Below are positions 36,666 through 48,779 of a DNA stretch of 64,000 bases, piece after piece; position 1 is the stretch's first letter, and each line of letters starts with the position of its first letter. Origin of the DNA: Hyaloscypha bicolor E (Eukaryota > Ascomycota > Leotiomycetes > Helotiales > Hyaloscyphaceae). A program made the translations under genes and the position numbers. Location: contig NW_020194555.1 in assembly GCF_002865645.1 (NCBI RefSeq), positions 1,948,288 through 2,012,287 on the forward strand, read 5' to 3'. The notes under the pieces are model-generated. The model searched no databases. It saw only the letters and a program-made list of their open reading frames with translations, and was not told the origin of the DNA.

Positions 36666-39600
36666 CTATATTAAAGTACTATAAGTTAATGTGAATTGTA
36701 ATAGCTTTACTACTAAAAACGTCTTATAAATAGCTATAGAACTAGATATTAAAGTCCTAGTAATCCAGGAGCCTTGGGTAATAGCAGGGAATAATAATCG
36801 GGAATATTGTTTTATTATATACTCTAGCTATTTCCAAATACTCCCGAATTACGGTACCCTGAGGCCTAGAACCCTATTTTATATAGCTCGCGAACTGCAA
36901 GCTAGTCTAGCCTCAAACTCACTAAGTGATTTTAATTACTTAATTATAGACTTAAGTCTAGGTATACTAAAAATATAGCTAATTAATTTCTATAATATAA
37001 TTTACTCAGAAAATCCTAATAGTATATTAACTATATTAAGAAAGAATATCTTACCTATTACTCTCTATAATAGCTCTCTATTACTAGGTAATTTTAATAT
37101 ATATTATTCTTGGTGGGATTTCCTTAAACCTTAAAGTAGTTATATAGTTCATTTAATTAGCTATATAAAGAACCATTTTTTAAGGCTATTAAATAAACCA
37201 GGGGAAGATATCTTCTATAGACCTAATATGTCTATTTCTTCCGTATTAGACTTAAGTTTTACTACTAGTGAAATAGTAACTAAGATTAAAGACTGGCAAG
37301 TACTATTAGACTTAGGTTCCAATTACTTCGGGGTTCTATTTACTATTAGTAAGTCGACTTATAGCTCTAGTTCTAATCCAGTTAGATTTAATACTAAGAA
37401 AGCGGACTGGGCTAAATTTATAAGCTATCTTATTAATAGCCTTGAGAATATGCCCTTTTCACTTACTAGTATACCTGGAAACCATGAACTAGACCTATTA
37501 GCAGAAGACTTTACTAATAGAATAGTGAAAGCAGCTAGTAATAGTATTCCAAAATCTACTACTAGTCTATATTCTAAACCCTAGTGAAATAAGGACTTAA
37601 AGACCTTATATAAATTAATACTATACTATAGCCGTAAGTCTAAAGCTTTAGGGTATACTCTTTATAAATAAGAACTCTAAAATGTAAAAAATACCTATTT
37701 TAATACTATTAAGAGTACTAAGCTAGCATACTGGAATAAGTTCTTAGAGAATAAAGACCCCTAGTCGATTTTTAAAGCTATGAAATATACTAAAGATACT
37801 ATATATTAACCTATTTCTAGTATCTTAGATAATAGTTCAAATAAGCTAAAATCGACTTTCCAAGAGAAATATAATATCTTTAGAACTATGCTTTTCCTAT
37901 TACTTCCTATTACTAAGCCTACTAGTTTAATAAACTATAGGTCTAGCTCAAAGTAGGACTAGCTTATTTTGTCTAAAATAGAGCTAGAATAAGCCTGTAT
38001 TTCTAAGGTAAAGGAGAAAACCCCTGGACCAGACTTAGTTACTTAAGAGATTATAGTTCATACTTATAGAGCTTCTCTAGATATCTTTTATAGGCTATAC
38101 TCCTTATTTATTAATAAGGAATATTACCCTAAAGTCTGGAAACAAGCTACTGGCTTTATTCTAAAGAAATCAGGGAAACTAAACTATTTCCTACCCAAAG
38201 TATATCGAGTTATTTCCCTACTTAATTACTTAGGGAAGGTTTCTGAGAGAATACTAGCTAGGTGACTTAGCTATTTAGCCGAGACTAGTAACCTATTATA
38301 TTATTCCCAAATAGGAGATAGGCTCTATAAGTCAGCTATTAATACTGCTTTACTATTACAAAATAAAGTAGAATTAAATAAGTCCTATAAGCTAAAAACT
38401 AGTACTCTCTTCCTAGATATTAAAGGCGCCTTTAATCACGTATCCAAGAATAGGCTATTATAGATTATAATTAGTTTATTACTACTTACTAGCCTTATTC
38501 TATAGGTATTATTATTCCTAGACAACCGAGTATTATGACTAGCTTTTAATAATAGTATTGAAGTATTTAGGTCTATACTTACTAGTATTTCACAAGGTAG
38601 CCCTATATTTCCTATACTATTTCTTATCTATATCCGAGACTTATTTAAGTTAGTAAATATTAAATTCAGATCCTATTTAGATAATATATTCCTTACTACT
38701 ACTTCTAAAAGTCTAAAGAAAAATATTAAGACTCTAGAAAAAGAAGTAAAGAATATAGTCAATTTAGGGAAAAAGAATACTATTAGCTTTAATATAGATA
38801 AAATAGAGCTTATTTATTTTAATAATTCCAAAAATAAGCCTAGTCTAAAACTACCTAATAGGGAACTAGTTTCCCCTAGTAAAGTAGTTAAATGACTAGG
38901 GATCTATTTTAATGAAAATCTCAGATTTAAGGAATATATAGCCTATAGGGCTTCCAAAGCAAAACAAGCCTTTTATAGGGTATAAAGACTTATGAATATA
39001 TCGCATGGCTTATCCCCTTTTATAATTAGATAGCTATATTTAGCCTGTATTACTAGTATAATAGACTATGGTTCTATATTATAGTAAAAGACTGAAAGTA
39101 AAGCTCAAATTCGGCCTTTACAGGCGATTTAAAACCTAGCCCTAAGGAAAACCCTAGGAGTATTCAAAACTGCTCCTATTATTCCTATAAAAGTCAAATT
39201 AGCTTTAGTTCTACCTATTATAAGGCTAAATCATAGTCGACGTTAATATGCCTTCTATATCCTTAAACTAAGTTTAAAATACCCTATTAGACTAGAGTTC
39301 GAGAAGTCCTTCTAAAGATCCCGTAATTTAGAACTAGTAGAATCTAATATAGACTCTATTTATAGTCTAAATACTAATCTAAAGCGAAATCGCATGGCCA
39401 AAAAGTCTCAAGTAAAAACTATAATAGACTTTATTAGTAATCTAATAGACCCTAAAGACCTAGAGACTATAAGACACTTTTATTTTGCCCTTTAGGACAG
39501 AGAAGTGCCTTATAAAATCACTATATTAAAAGAGCCAAAGAAAGAGACTACTATATTATATAACTTCTATCTAAAGACTTTATATAATAATAGCTCTATA

Positions 39601-40707
39601 CTATCTATATATATAGATAAATCTCAAACTAAAAAAGGACTTAGAATAGGCCTAGAACTCATAGTCTATAGTCACGAAACCCCTTATATTCCGGTTATAG
39701 CTAAATATAGAGAAAGCCAGAATATAGGAGCTAGTACTATAGTCTATAATAGAGAACTAGAAGGCATTACTAGGGCTATTAAGTACACTAGTAGTAAAGC
39801 AAAAAAAAAAAAGCTTTTTAATATCTTTATAAATAACCAAGCTAGTTTACTAAGATTAAAAACTCCTTCTAATAAGCCAGGACAAAGTTAATAGATTAGA
39901 GCTATACTAGCTACTAAGGCCCTTAAAGCTAAAGAAGCTAATATAGAACTAATCTGGGTTCCAGGGCATATAGATATAATAGGGAATAAAGAAGCAGACG
40001 AACTAGCTAAGCTAGGTACTACTTCTCCTATATTAGAACCTGAATTAGTAAAAACCTTCTTTGCTTTCCTAGGGATTAAAATTAATAAAGTTAAGAAACT
40101 AGAGTATAGACTATTTTTAGAATCTTATACTAAACCAAAAACCCAGCTAGAATTATATAGTAATATATATCCGTAGAAAGTATCTAGAAAGATAAACCTA
40201 TCTTTAGGAACTTTTAGGCCCCTAGCTAGTACCTTCTTCTAGCTAAAGCTAGGCCACGGATATTTAAAGTCTTATTTATATAGGCTAAATATAATATCTA
40301 ATAATAAATACAAATGCGGAAAGACTAAGAATATAAAGCACCTCCTTTTATATTATATACTATATAGGGAGGAATAACTTAGACTATTTAGTCTATTTAA
40401 AGGGAGCTTGGAAGCTAGTGCTTTTAACCTACGATTACTATTATATACGGAAATTGGGATATTAAATATACTAGTATTCTTAAAAGAAACTAGTATATAT
40501 ACAAGAAAATGGTATATTGAGCGAAGCGTGGAAATAGAAGAAGTGGAAGAAGTAGAAGAAGTAGAAGAAGTGAAAGAAGTAGAAGAAGTAGAAGAAGTGG
40601 AAGAAGTAGAAGAAGTGAAAGAAGTGGAAATAAGGGAGAAAATAGGGGAGGAAATAGGGGAGGAAATAGGAGAGGAAATAGGGGAGGAAATAGGAGAAGG
40701 GAAATAG
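36658..40707 (+). pseudogene. LINE ORF2 (endonuclease-RT-RNase H), copy E
   Basis: The frame of 1,350 codons including the stop keeps one phase from the ATG at 36658 (checked at 37228, 39505 and 40408) and is broken only by stops. Order: AP endonuclease (about 36690-37340, with NFNIYYSWWD and DLGSNYFGVLF); reverse transcriptase (about 37900-38950, active-site box YLDN after RIP); RNase H (39505-39891 and on to VPGHIDIIGNKEADELAK at about 39960-40010). The acidic tail is made of EEV and GEEI repeats. The ATG overlaps the ORF1 stop in ATGAGTAG. The protein would be non-functional as written. Confidence 0.87.
40540..40704 (+). repeat. Acidic codon repeats at the ORF2 C-terminus (EEV, then GEEI)
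   Basis: Repeats of gaagaagta/gaagaagtg (9 bp) followed by ggggaggaaata (12 bp) stay in frame with ORF2 and end at GEGK-TAG. Confidence 0.85.
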
Positions 40708-40920
40708 GGGAAAAGGGAAAAGGGAAATAGGGAATAGGGGAGAAATTATGATTTATACTTATTTTTTCTTTATTTCCTTAAGTTTTTATTTCAGGGATAT
40801 GTCCCTAACTATTTACTACCTATATTGGAATTTGGGCCTGGTAATATAAGCTACTGAGACTCACGCTAGCTTAGCTAGCCGTACTATATACGTTCTAAAC
40901 TAATAAAGCACGTTAAAAGG

Positions 40921-40948
<28 letters not shown>

Positions 40949-40951
<3 letters not shown>

Positions 40952-40958
40952 ACGAATA
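40949..40958. repeat. Target-site duplication of LINE copy E, right half
   Basis: ctcacgaata, matching 34881-34890. Confidence 0.9.
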
Positions 40959-42049
40959 GGTATACCATAAATAATAACTTTATACCAAGGTTCTCCTTTT
41001 TATATCTTTTTAACTAAGGGAAGTACTCCCTTTATAATTACTTCGTTTTAAACCAAAAAATCAGAGTTAAACTCAGAGGTAGTATTTACTATAATATTAC
41101 TCTTTAAGAAAAGAGAGACTATAGAGATTACTAATTCCTTGATTCCCTTTAAATAGAAAGCAGTATTAAGCAAATTGCGAACAGAAATAGCTAAAAAAGA
41201 ACTAGCCTGCTCTATATGAGCTAGTAGGAAGGTGCATTTCCTAGAGAGGGCCATGGATTTAGTATTACGTATGCTATTTGAGCTAGTATTACGAGCACTA
41301 GAACCACTAGTAGTACGAGTACCTGGTTTACTAGTGGTACGAGTACTATTTCCACTAGTATTACGAGTACTAGGGCCTTTGTTTCCTCCCTGATTTTTGG
41401 ACTTAGTATATAATACTATAGTCCATTCCTTTTCCGGGTATATAGGTTCTTGGTTAGTAATATTAGCCCAAGTAGACTTTGCAGGTGTAGTTTTTGCTTG
41501 AGTTTTAGCTTAGAGCTCAATTCGTTTAGTAGCATTTTCGAGGTTTGCTACTTGGGAGGCTAGTAAAGTACTAGTATATTAAATACGCCTAAATTCAGTA
41601 TACTCTCGGAAGATTTCTACTAAATCTAGTAGGCGGGATTACTGGTCATGTGATGTGGTAATTGCAATAGCCTTGACTATTAAGTCCCGGGCTTGGCGAA
41701 TTAGTAGTTTAGCTTTATTAGAAGCTTGATTTTGGTATTAGTGGTGGTTTCCATGGTTCTGATATTCCTTATCAATATTGCTTGAGCTAGGGCCTCTCTT
41801 TAGCCCGTTCTGAATGCGGCTCAGTCGAGCCGCACTAGCCGAATTAGGCTGGGAAAAAGGGGCTGCGAGTTCGTCTGAGGAGAGCAGATTAGTAGATAAA
41901 TCGAATGCGAAACGGGCACCTGGTGCGAAACGAGCTAGTGGCGTACTAGTAGGTAGTTCTAGCTATTTACTAGGGCTCTCTGGGAGCTCTCCGAGGTCCT
42001 GGGGGTCTTTGTAGGGGGGGCTGGAGCCCGGGGGTTCAGGGGAGGCCAT
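40949..42049 (-). pseudogene. LINE ORF1 5' part, copy D
   Basis: Runs from the ATG complement at 42049 (MASPEPPGSSP-like start) to the copy E insertion at 40949. An open part at 41254-41048 reads as the conserved region ALSRKCTFLLAHIEQASSF. The linker near 41270-41390 has extra triplet-like duplications of the ctagt.ttacgag type compared with the other copies. The N-terminal portion is less RIP-affected than ORF2 of the same copy. Confidence 0.8.
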
Positions 42050-42181
42050 TTAACCTAGGTCTAGTACTACTAGTAGTAGGTGCTAGAGCCTAAGGCTAAA
42101 TGGAGAGGGTGTACTGAGTGAGTTCTGAAGGTAGATGAGATCCTTGGGTAAAAGCCGGGGGGGTAAAAATCCGAAGAAAAA

Positions 42182-42734
42182 GTGAGTGTCCTTATATAAC
42201 CAGGTTCATTAGGCTTGTAACTCCTTTAATACTTAATCCTTTAATACTTAGCTCTTCGTGCCACATATAAGGCATTCGTCTCTTTTAATATTATTGCCGT
42301 AGCAAGTTTCATAAGAAGGAGATATATTTTTATTTAATAAAGTAAAGAGGATATTAGTAGTATAATACGCGACTCTAATAATTTTCAAGATATATAAACA
42401 AAAGTGCTATTACGTGAAAAGGGAGATATTAATCAAAGTAGGAGCCTAACTCTTAGCGGACGAAGAGTTTAAATAAGTTCAAATCTTGCCACGAGAGTAG
42501 CCACGAGAGCACATGAGAGCGCCTTTGGCTAATTATCTTTATAAAGTTAAACAAATATTAATTGGCTGGACGAGTAATTGAAAATCGGAGGACTCCACTT
42601 CCTTCTCTTTCTCGTCTCCGACCGTAATCAATTGCCCTTAGCATGTCGAATGATATATAGCTATAATGCTCTTACTTTGCTTTCTTCCTAACGAGCAATA
42701 TATTTCGTGCTTACCTTAATAAATACCGAGTTAA
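42182..42734. other. Non-coding transition DNA upstream of the deaminase relic
   Basis: Moderately AT-rich, with less RIP-like character than the neighbouring LINE. I see no open frame or repeat. Confidence 0.4.
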
Positions 42735-42755
42735 GGCGCAGCTCTTCAGAGCTCG

Positions 42756-43301
42756 ATGCTAGAACCAACCTTGAAGCAATACTTGCCAGAAGCAATTGGC
42801 AAGCTGGCCCGCTATTACTCTGCTACCTTCGAGCTTGTTTATACTGCAAGGGACAGGACGTGCCGCGTATTTCAAAATGTTCAGGTGGAGCCCTTCCAGA
42901 TTCAGATGCCCGCCTCTCTCCAGAAATCACCCTGGAAGGTTCACGCTAAGATATAGCTCCTCTTCTTTTATGAGTTTCATCCACGCTATTAGCGACCGAG
43001 ATTCATCTGCTCTAGCAAGAGTACTTGCTACCTATATAATCTCTTCTTCTTCCTCCCCGGCGGCTTCCATATCCCTCGAACACACGGCAGGCTCTATAAT
43101 AAATGGACCCTCCCAGACTGGTTAGACGTTCCGGTAAAGCGTTATGGAGAGCTGAGTCGTATTGCAACTCGGTTAAAAGCAACCCTAGACGACAAGGTCC
43201 GAAGGGCTTCGAAATCAAAGAAGCAATATTACTTTCCAAATGAGAGTGTCCTGCTATTACTTGCATATAGTATGGGCTCCGATAAGCTCAATAAGCTCTA
43301 A
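42756..43301 (+). pseudogene. OTT_1508-like deaminase domain pseudogene
   Basis: One frame runs from an ATG at 42756 to TAA at 43299-43301 (181 codons) with two internal TAG codons (42957-42959 and 42996-42998). Both fit Gln codons changed by C-to-T. The reading includes VHAKI-stop-LLFFYE, then FICSSKSTCYLYNLF and IPRTHGRLYNKWTLPDWLD. This matches my memory of fungal proteins with the OTT_1508-like deaminase fold (H-A-E-I-Q ... C-x-x-C, then a THGRLY motif). Here the catalytic Glu is Lys and the second zinc Cys is Tyr, both G-to-A changes of RIP type. The region upstream in frame is stopped at 42732. It is probably the 3' end of a former host gene, now dead. The family call rests on motif recall. 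Confidence 0.65.
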
Positions 43302-43412
43302 TTAGATAATTACGCTAATTTGTTAATAATTAATAATTATTAATAATTGGCAATAATTATTATTCTAGGTAGTAAGGGGCCCGGCAGAATCTGCCTCTCC
43401 TGCTCTCTGTTT

Positions 43413-43436
43413 CAATTAATTAATTAATTAATTAAT
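43413..43436. repeat. (taat)n microsatellite
   Basis: Six perfect units of aatt/taat. Confidence 0.85.
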
Positions 43437-46400
43437 CTTTATACTAGTTTTTTAAAGAATATAACTAATTTGAGATATATTAAAAAAGTAATAATTTGAG
43501 TTATTACTTTATTAATCTAATGGCTAGCTAACTGCTTTGCCTTAGATATAAAGGTTAATTCCCTAATACCTAACCTAATTACTTTACTAGTAACCCAAAT
43601 AAACTAATTACCCTATAGTACTACTATAAGGCATTTGCTAATCTTACTAATACCTATTATTACTAATCTTATTTATTAGACTAGCTTTATATTCTTTTTC
43701 TAGATAGTAACCCGCTTTATATAAATAGCTATAAGGTTTATTACTAGAATTAGATTAGTATAAAAATTAGTATAATTAAGAAAAATGACTTATACTTAAA
43801 CTCCGTAATAAGAAGCGCTTCTATAAACTCTTATAAAGTATATAAAGCCAAAGCTTGGATATATATATCTTATTTACTTTCCTAAGCCAAAATTTCCTTT
43901 ACTAATTAATAAAATAGTACCTTTAGAATTAATAAATTAGTATTCTTCTAATATTTTCTGATTTCTTAAAAGGCCTTGGCTATAAATCTAGTTAGTAGAT
44001 ATACTAATATTTTTACTAATTAACTAATTACTAGGTCTAAACCTATATTTTTTTTTATATAATAGTAGGAATATAGCCTTTTCTATTAAGTGTCTTTTTT
44101 AGAGCCTTGCCTATAAGAGCCTTCCTAGAAATAATATACTTGCTATTAGTTTACTTGATTTATACTATAATTAAATAATTAACTAGAGATTATAATTACT
44201 ATATCTTAATTAATATAAATTAAGAGATATATTATAAAAGGAGTTAATTAAGAAATTAATTAAGGAATTAAAGTAGTATAATTAAAGGAAAGATATTAGC
44301 TAAAATAAAGTAATAGAAAAGAATAAGGTAATAGCTTAAAAAAAATTTTATATATCTTAAAAATGAATTATTTTATATTATAAAGTCAATTTTATTTTAT
44401 CTTACTTTGCTTATTTTTTAATCTCTTTTTAATAACTTAACTATACTATTATATAACTCTATATTATAACCTATAAATTAGTATTCTAATATACTAATTA
44501 ATTTACTAATTTCTATATAGATTATTCTTATAATATATTTTATAGTAATAAACTATAATTAGTATATTAAATATATTAGTAATTATAAAATATTAGTAAT
44601 TATTATTAAATTATCTCTAGAGCCTGAAATAAGTCTATATTTATATTATATTAATCTTTATACTAATTATAATATTATAGGATAGTAGCTATATTAATAT
44701 AGTATCTTAACTAGCCTCTTTTATTAGATCTATTTATACTATTACTTATAAGAAAAAAGTACTAATAGATCTATCTCAAAACCCAAATACTATAAAAGTA
44801 TATAAGTATAATAAAACTCTTATAAAAGACCCTATTTATATTAAGATTAAGAAAATAAAAGTAGTAGATTAAGATATAATTATAGTAGTAAAATATAAGA
44901 TAATAAACTCGGTAGTATATAAGAGTACTTTATTATTAAGATAGTAGGAAATAATATAGGAGTCTATTATAAGTATTAAATTAAGAAGGTATTTTCAGAA
45001 TATTCCTATACTAATCTTTATATTAATCTGGCTTTAGAGAATAATAAGAAAAGAATTAGAAAGCAGTTAAATAATTACTTGGCTATAATAAATATAATAG
45101 CTTATATATAGCTTGAAATAATAGTAATCTGGTATAGGAAAATATTAAATATAATTCCGAGAATAATATATAGTTTAAGAAAATATAAAAGATTAAGGAA
45201 AAGCTTAATTAAGAAAAAGAGATTAAGTAAGTTTTAGAGAATAAAAAAAAAAAAGGCTAATAGTATATAAAGAGCTTTAGCCAAAATATATAATCTTTTT
45301 TTGGATTAGTATAAAGATTAGTATAAAACTAACTAAAATAGAAATATAAATATATTAAATTTATAATATAATAAGAAACTTAGTAAAAGAAAAAGAGATC
45401 TATATTTTATAAGATTAGATTATTATATAATAGATATAGATTTTATTTATCTTTATATTAATTACTAATTATTATATAATAATTATATTATACTTATTAG
45501 TTCTACTAAATTCTTTATATTAGGCAAAAAGACTATTTAGAGAAACTTAGCTAGTTAGATATAGGGAAATAATAAATAGGTTAATCTTTCTAGTCCTATT
45601 ATTTAATAGCCAGAATCCGAGGCTAAATTAAATACTACTAGCTTTTATTTCTTTACTAAATCTCGAAAAGGCTATAAAGTAGTAATACTACTAGTATATA
45701 CTAGAAAGAAGCCAAAAAATGGCTTATACTAATATATCTTCTTATCTAACTCTAAATTATAGGTTATAGAAGATACTATAGCTATTTAATAATATTTAAG
45801 AAACTTCTTTAGTAAAAGTAATAGTTAGCTAGATACTATATCTTTAAGATACTAGTAGTTATAAATTATAAAGAAAATAATTATAATTATACTAATTTTT
45901 ATACTAATCTTATTACTTTTTACTAGTATTAATAAAAATATTTAAAATCCTATTTCTTTTCTAATACTTTAAGTATTTTATTATTTCTAAAATCTCAGCT
46001 ATTATTTAGGTTCTATCCTATAATATTATATAGTAAATACCTAAAAAGATTTGCTCTATTTTAGTACTTATTACTAGAATTAAAAGAATATTAATTACTA
46101 TAAGTAAGAGCTTTAACTAGTACCTTTTTTATATATTTTAATACTATTATTAAAGTATAAATAAGTCCCTAATATTATATAGCTTCTTCTAATAATAATT
46201 CTTATATTTGTCTTAACTTACTAGCTATATATATTTCCCTAATATCTGAATAATCTTATTAAAATCGTCTAGTTCTTTCTCTATTAGCTATTTAATCTCC
46301 TTAACTAGTACTAAACTATTAGAGGTAAATATCTAATCTTAATATTTCTCCTAAAGCTTTTTGACTTTAGTTAAGATAAGCTAAATCTATCTTTTCTTCT

Positions 46401-48185
46401 AATTAGCTCTAATATATTTTATATAATAATTCAGATAAAGTATAAAAGTAGTAATATAAAGAAATATATTATTAGACTTATAGTAATATATATTAAAGAC
46501 CTTTTATTCTTTCCGGATTCAATTATAAAAGTCTTTATTATTTATATATATATTCTATTATATTATAATTAGTATTATTAATTCAAGTAATAAAAATTAG
46601 TATAAAAATTAGTATAAAAATTATTACTTACTAGTAATTTATTAAATACTCGAATTAAAACATCTATTATAAAAAGCACTTAATTAATAGTTATAGTATT
46701 TTTTTAAGTCTTAAGAATAGCTCTATAAAATAGTTTAAAAAAGATAAAAATTATCTAAAGCCTTTTTTAGTCTTCCGGACTAAGGTAATCTAATTTTAGA
46801 TCTATAAAATACTTCTTATAATAGATATTAAGATAAGTATATTATTAAAGAGTAATATTAAGTATTATATACTAGCTATTCTATTATATTTAATTATTAA
46901 AAGAAATTATTCTTTTAGTAAGAGCTTTAAATCTAGTAATCCGATTAGGAGAGTAATAAATATATATAATAATATTATAAAGCTAGCCTAATAGTTCTAA
47001 AAGTCGAAATTTTATTTGTTTTTCCTTATTATTTAATAGGGCTTTTAAATCTCTCAAGTTCTTTTATTTATTAAGTACTTCTAATTCTCTATTTATAAAA
47101 ACATTATAAAATAAAAAGACTTATATAAAAAGGTTAATAATATATCCTAAATAATAAATTTACTATTATAAAGTATCCTATTCTAATTCTTCTTCTTTTA
47201 ATAAATAAGCCTAAATAACTTAATATAATATATTATTTATACTAGTATTATTACTAATAATAGCTTTAAGTTATTTAGTAATACTATAGTCTTAAAATAT
47301 AGGTTATAAAATCGTAAATTAGTTTTCTCCTAAATAACCTAGTATTATATAAAGAGCTAGAAAAGTCTTTATATAATTCTTATCTTATTATTTAATAAAA
47401 TATATAATAATACCTAAAAGAAGATATTCTTATAAAAAAGTCCAGATATTAAGAATAAGATAAATACTTGAAATTATAGACTAGAGTTTTTATTATATAA
47501 TATTTTTTTAAACTAACTCAGTACTTTTCAAGCTTTTTTCTTATATAAGAATAAGTTATAAAAAGAAAGAACTGAGATTCTAAATTAAATATTTAATAAA
47601 AGATATAAAATTCGGGCTATTTAACTATTCGAAAAAATAAATTATAAATAATAATTAATGAAATTAAAGCTTTATAAATTACTATTTAATTAAGGTATTA
47701 TTAAAAGATATATATATTAATTTCAGTTATTTGGCTAAATAACTTTATTTATAAGTAAAGCTATTATAGCTAGTTAATTACTTTTAATTAAAGTAAACTA
47801 ATTTCCGATTTACTCTTAATAGTAATATTATATACTAATTTGAAATAATTATATTAATTAGTAGAAACTAAAGTCAAATAAATATTTAATAGATTTTCCT
47901 TTTTATAAGAAAAATAATAGTAGTATTTAAATAGTTCTCTTATATCTAAATATCTAAAATAAGTATAAGCCCAAATAGCTCTTATAAGTTCTTTTTATTT
48001 AAAATCAGATTTGGATTAAGTCAAGTCTATATTAGTAGAGGCTTAATAAATTAATAAGGCAGATTTAGAAGTTATATTTAAATAATAGAAAATAAAGTAC
48101 TATTATATATTAAAGAGAAAATAAAAAAAAGTATAAAAATTTTAATCTTTTTTAGAAGAAATAGTAATATGAATCTTAGTATTAT
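43437..48185. other. Long RIP-like AT-rich block without identifiable genes
   Basis: No open frame above chance. Minus-strand translation around 46500-46100 gives a Lys/Glu/Leu-rich, possibly coiled-coil run with TAG/TAA breaks, which may be a transposon protein relic. A short motif of the form attagtataaa(a/g)attagtata recurs in either orientation at about 43755, 44650, 45306, 46595, 48275 and 48590; it could mark degenerate small elements. Nothing else is supportable. Confidence 0.35.
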
Positions 48186-48189
48186 ATAT

Positions 48190-48312
48190 TAAATACTAGC
48201 TAATCTATATTATATAATAAACTATTAAATAGAAAGTATAATAGTATATTTATAATAGTTTACTTTTATATTAATCTTTATACTAATTAGTTTATAATTA
48301 AACTAGAAAGCG
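48190..48312 (+). repeat. Local direct duplication, first copy
   Basis: About 120 bases (ctatattatataata ... tttataattaaact) repeated with divergence at 48497-48625. Confidence 0.7.
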
Positions 48313-48330
48313 AGATATTCATATAATAGA

Positions 48331-48480
48331 ACTCGCTTAATAGCTAACTAGGCCCACTTTTATTAATAATTATCGAGGTAATGGGGCTTGCTTAAGGACT
48401 AGCTAGGTCTACTTTTATTAATAATTATTAAGGTAATAGGGCTTACTTAAGGGCTAGCTGGGCCTATTTTTATTAATAGA
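48331..48480 (+). repeat. About 65-bp tandem repeat
   Basis: Units containing gctagctgggcctatttt / ttattaataattatt / aggtaatagggctt occur two to three times here, with a partial copy again at 48630-48665. Confidence 0.7.
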
Positions 48481-48496
48481 ATTATTAATAACTAAA

Positions 48497-48625
48497 TCAA
48501 ATACTAGCTAGTCTATATTATATAATAGACTATTAAATAAAAAGTTAAAAAGTCTAATAGTATAGTAATAATAATATACTTTTATATTAATCTTAATACT
48601 AATCGGTTTATAATTAAACTAAAAA
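48497..48625 (+). repeat. Local direct duplication, second copy
   Basis: Second copy of the 48190-48312 segment, again followed by the aggcctactttt-type repeat. Confidence 0.7.
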
Positions 48626-48779
48626 GCCGTAATGGGGCTTGTTTAATAGCTAGGCCTACTTTTATTAATAATAATTATTAATAATAATTATTTATTAATT
48701 GCTTAGCTAATAATAATTACTAATTAATAATTTCGATTAATAATTTATTAGAGCCCATATTGCTTGCGTACTAGTCTTT

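Larger units (their letters stand above)
34891..40948 (+). mobile_element. Full-length Tad1-like LINE copy E
   Basis: A 6.06-kb LINE with 5' UTR (34891-35030), ORF1 (35031-36665), ORF2 (36658-40707), 3' UTR and an A run ending at 40948. It is flanked by a 10-13 bp duplication in ORF1 of copy D. Both frames keep their full length and phase from start to stop; the damage is in-frame stops. It is therefore the best template for the architecture of this family. Confidence 0.92.
30199..42181 (-). mobile_element. Tad1-like LINE copy D, interrupted by copy E
   Basis: A minus-strand LINE in two pieces. 42181-40949 holds the 5' UTR and first part of ORF1. 34890-30199 holds the end of ORF1, ORF2, the 3' UTR and the poly(A) complement (T run 30199-30232). 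Copy E sits between the pieces with a duplicated ctcacgaata. I could not find a convincing target-site duplication for copy D itself. RIP damage in the ORF2 part is heavier than in copy B. Confidence 0.85.

Noticed and set aside
41814..42014. 66-codon plus-strand frame
   Set aside because: Antisense to the proline-rich ORF1 start of LINE copy D.
42796..43125. 109-codon plus frame and overlapping frames at 42707 and 43012 (-)
   Set aside because: Alternative phases over the deaminase relic; only the 42756 phase carries the family motifs.
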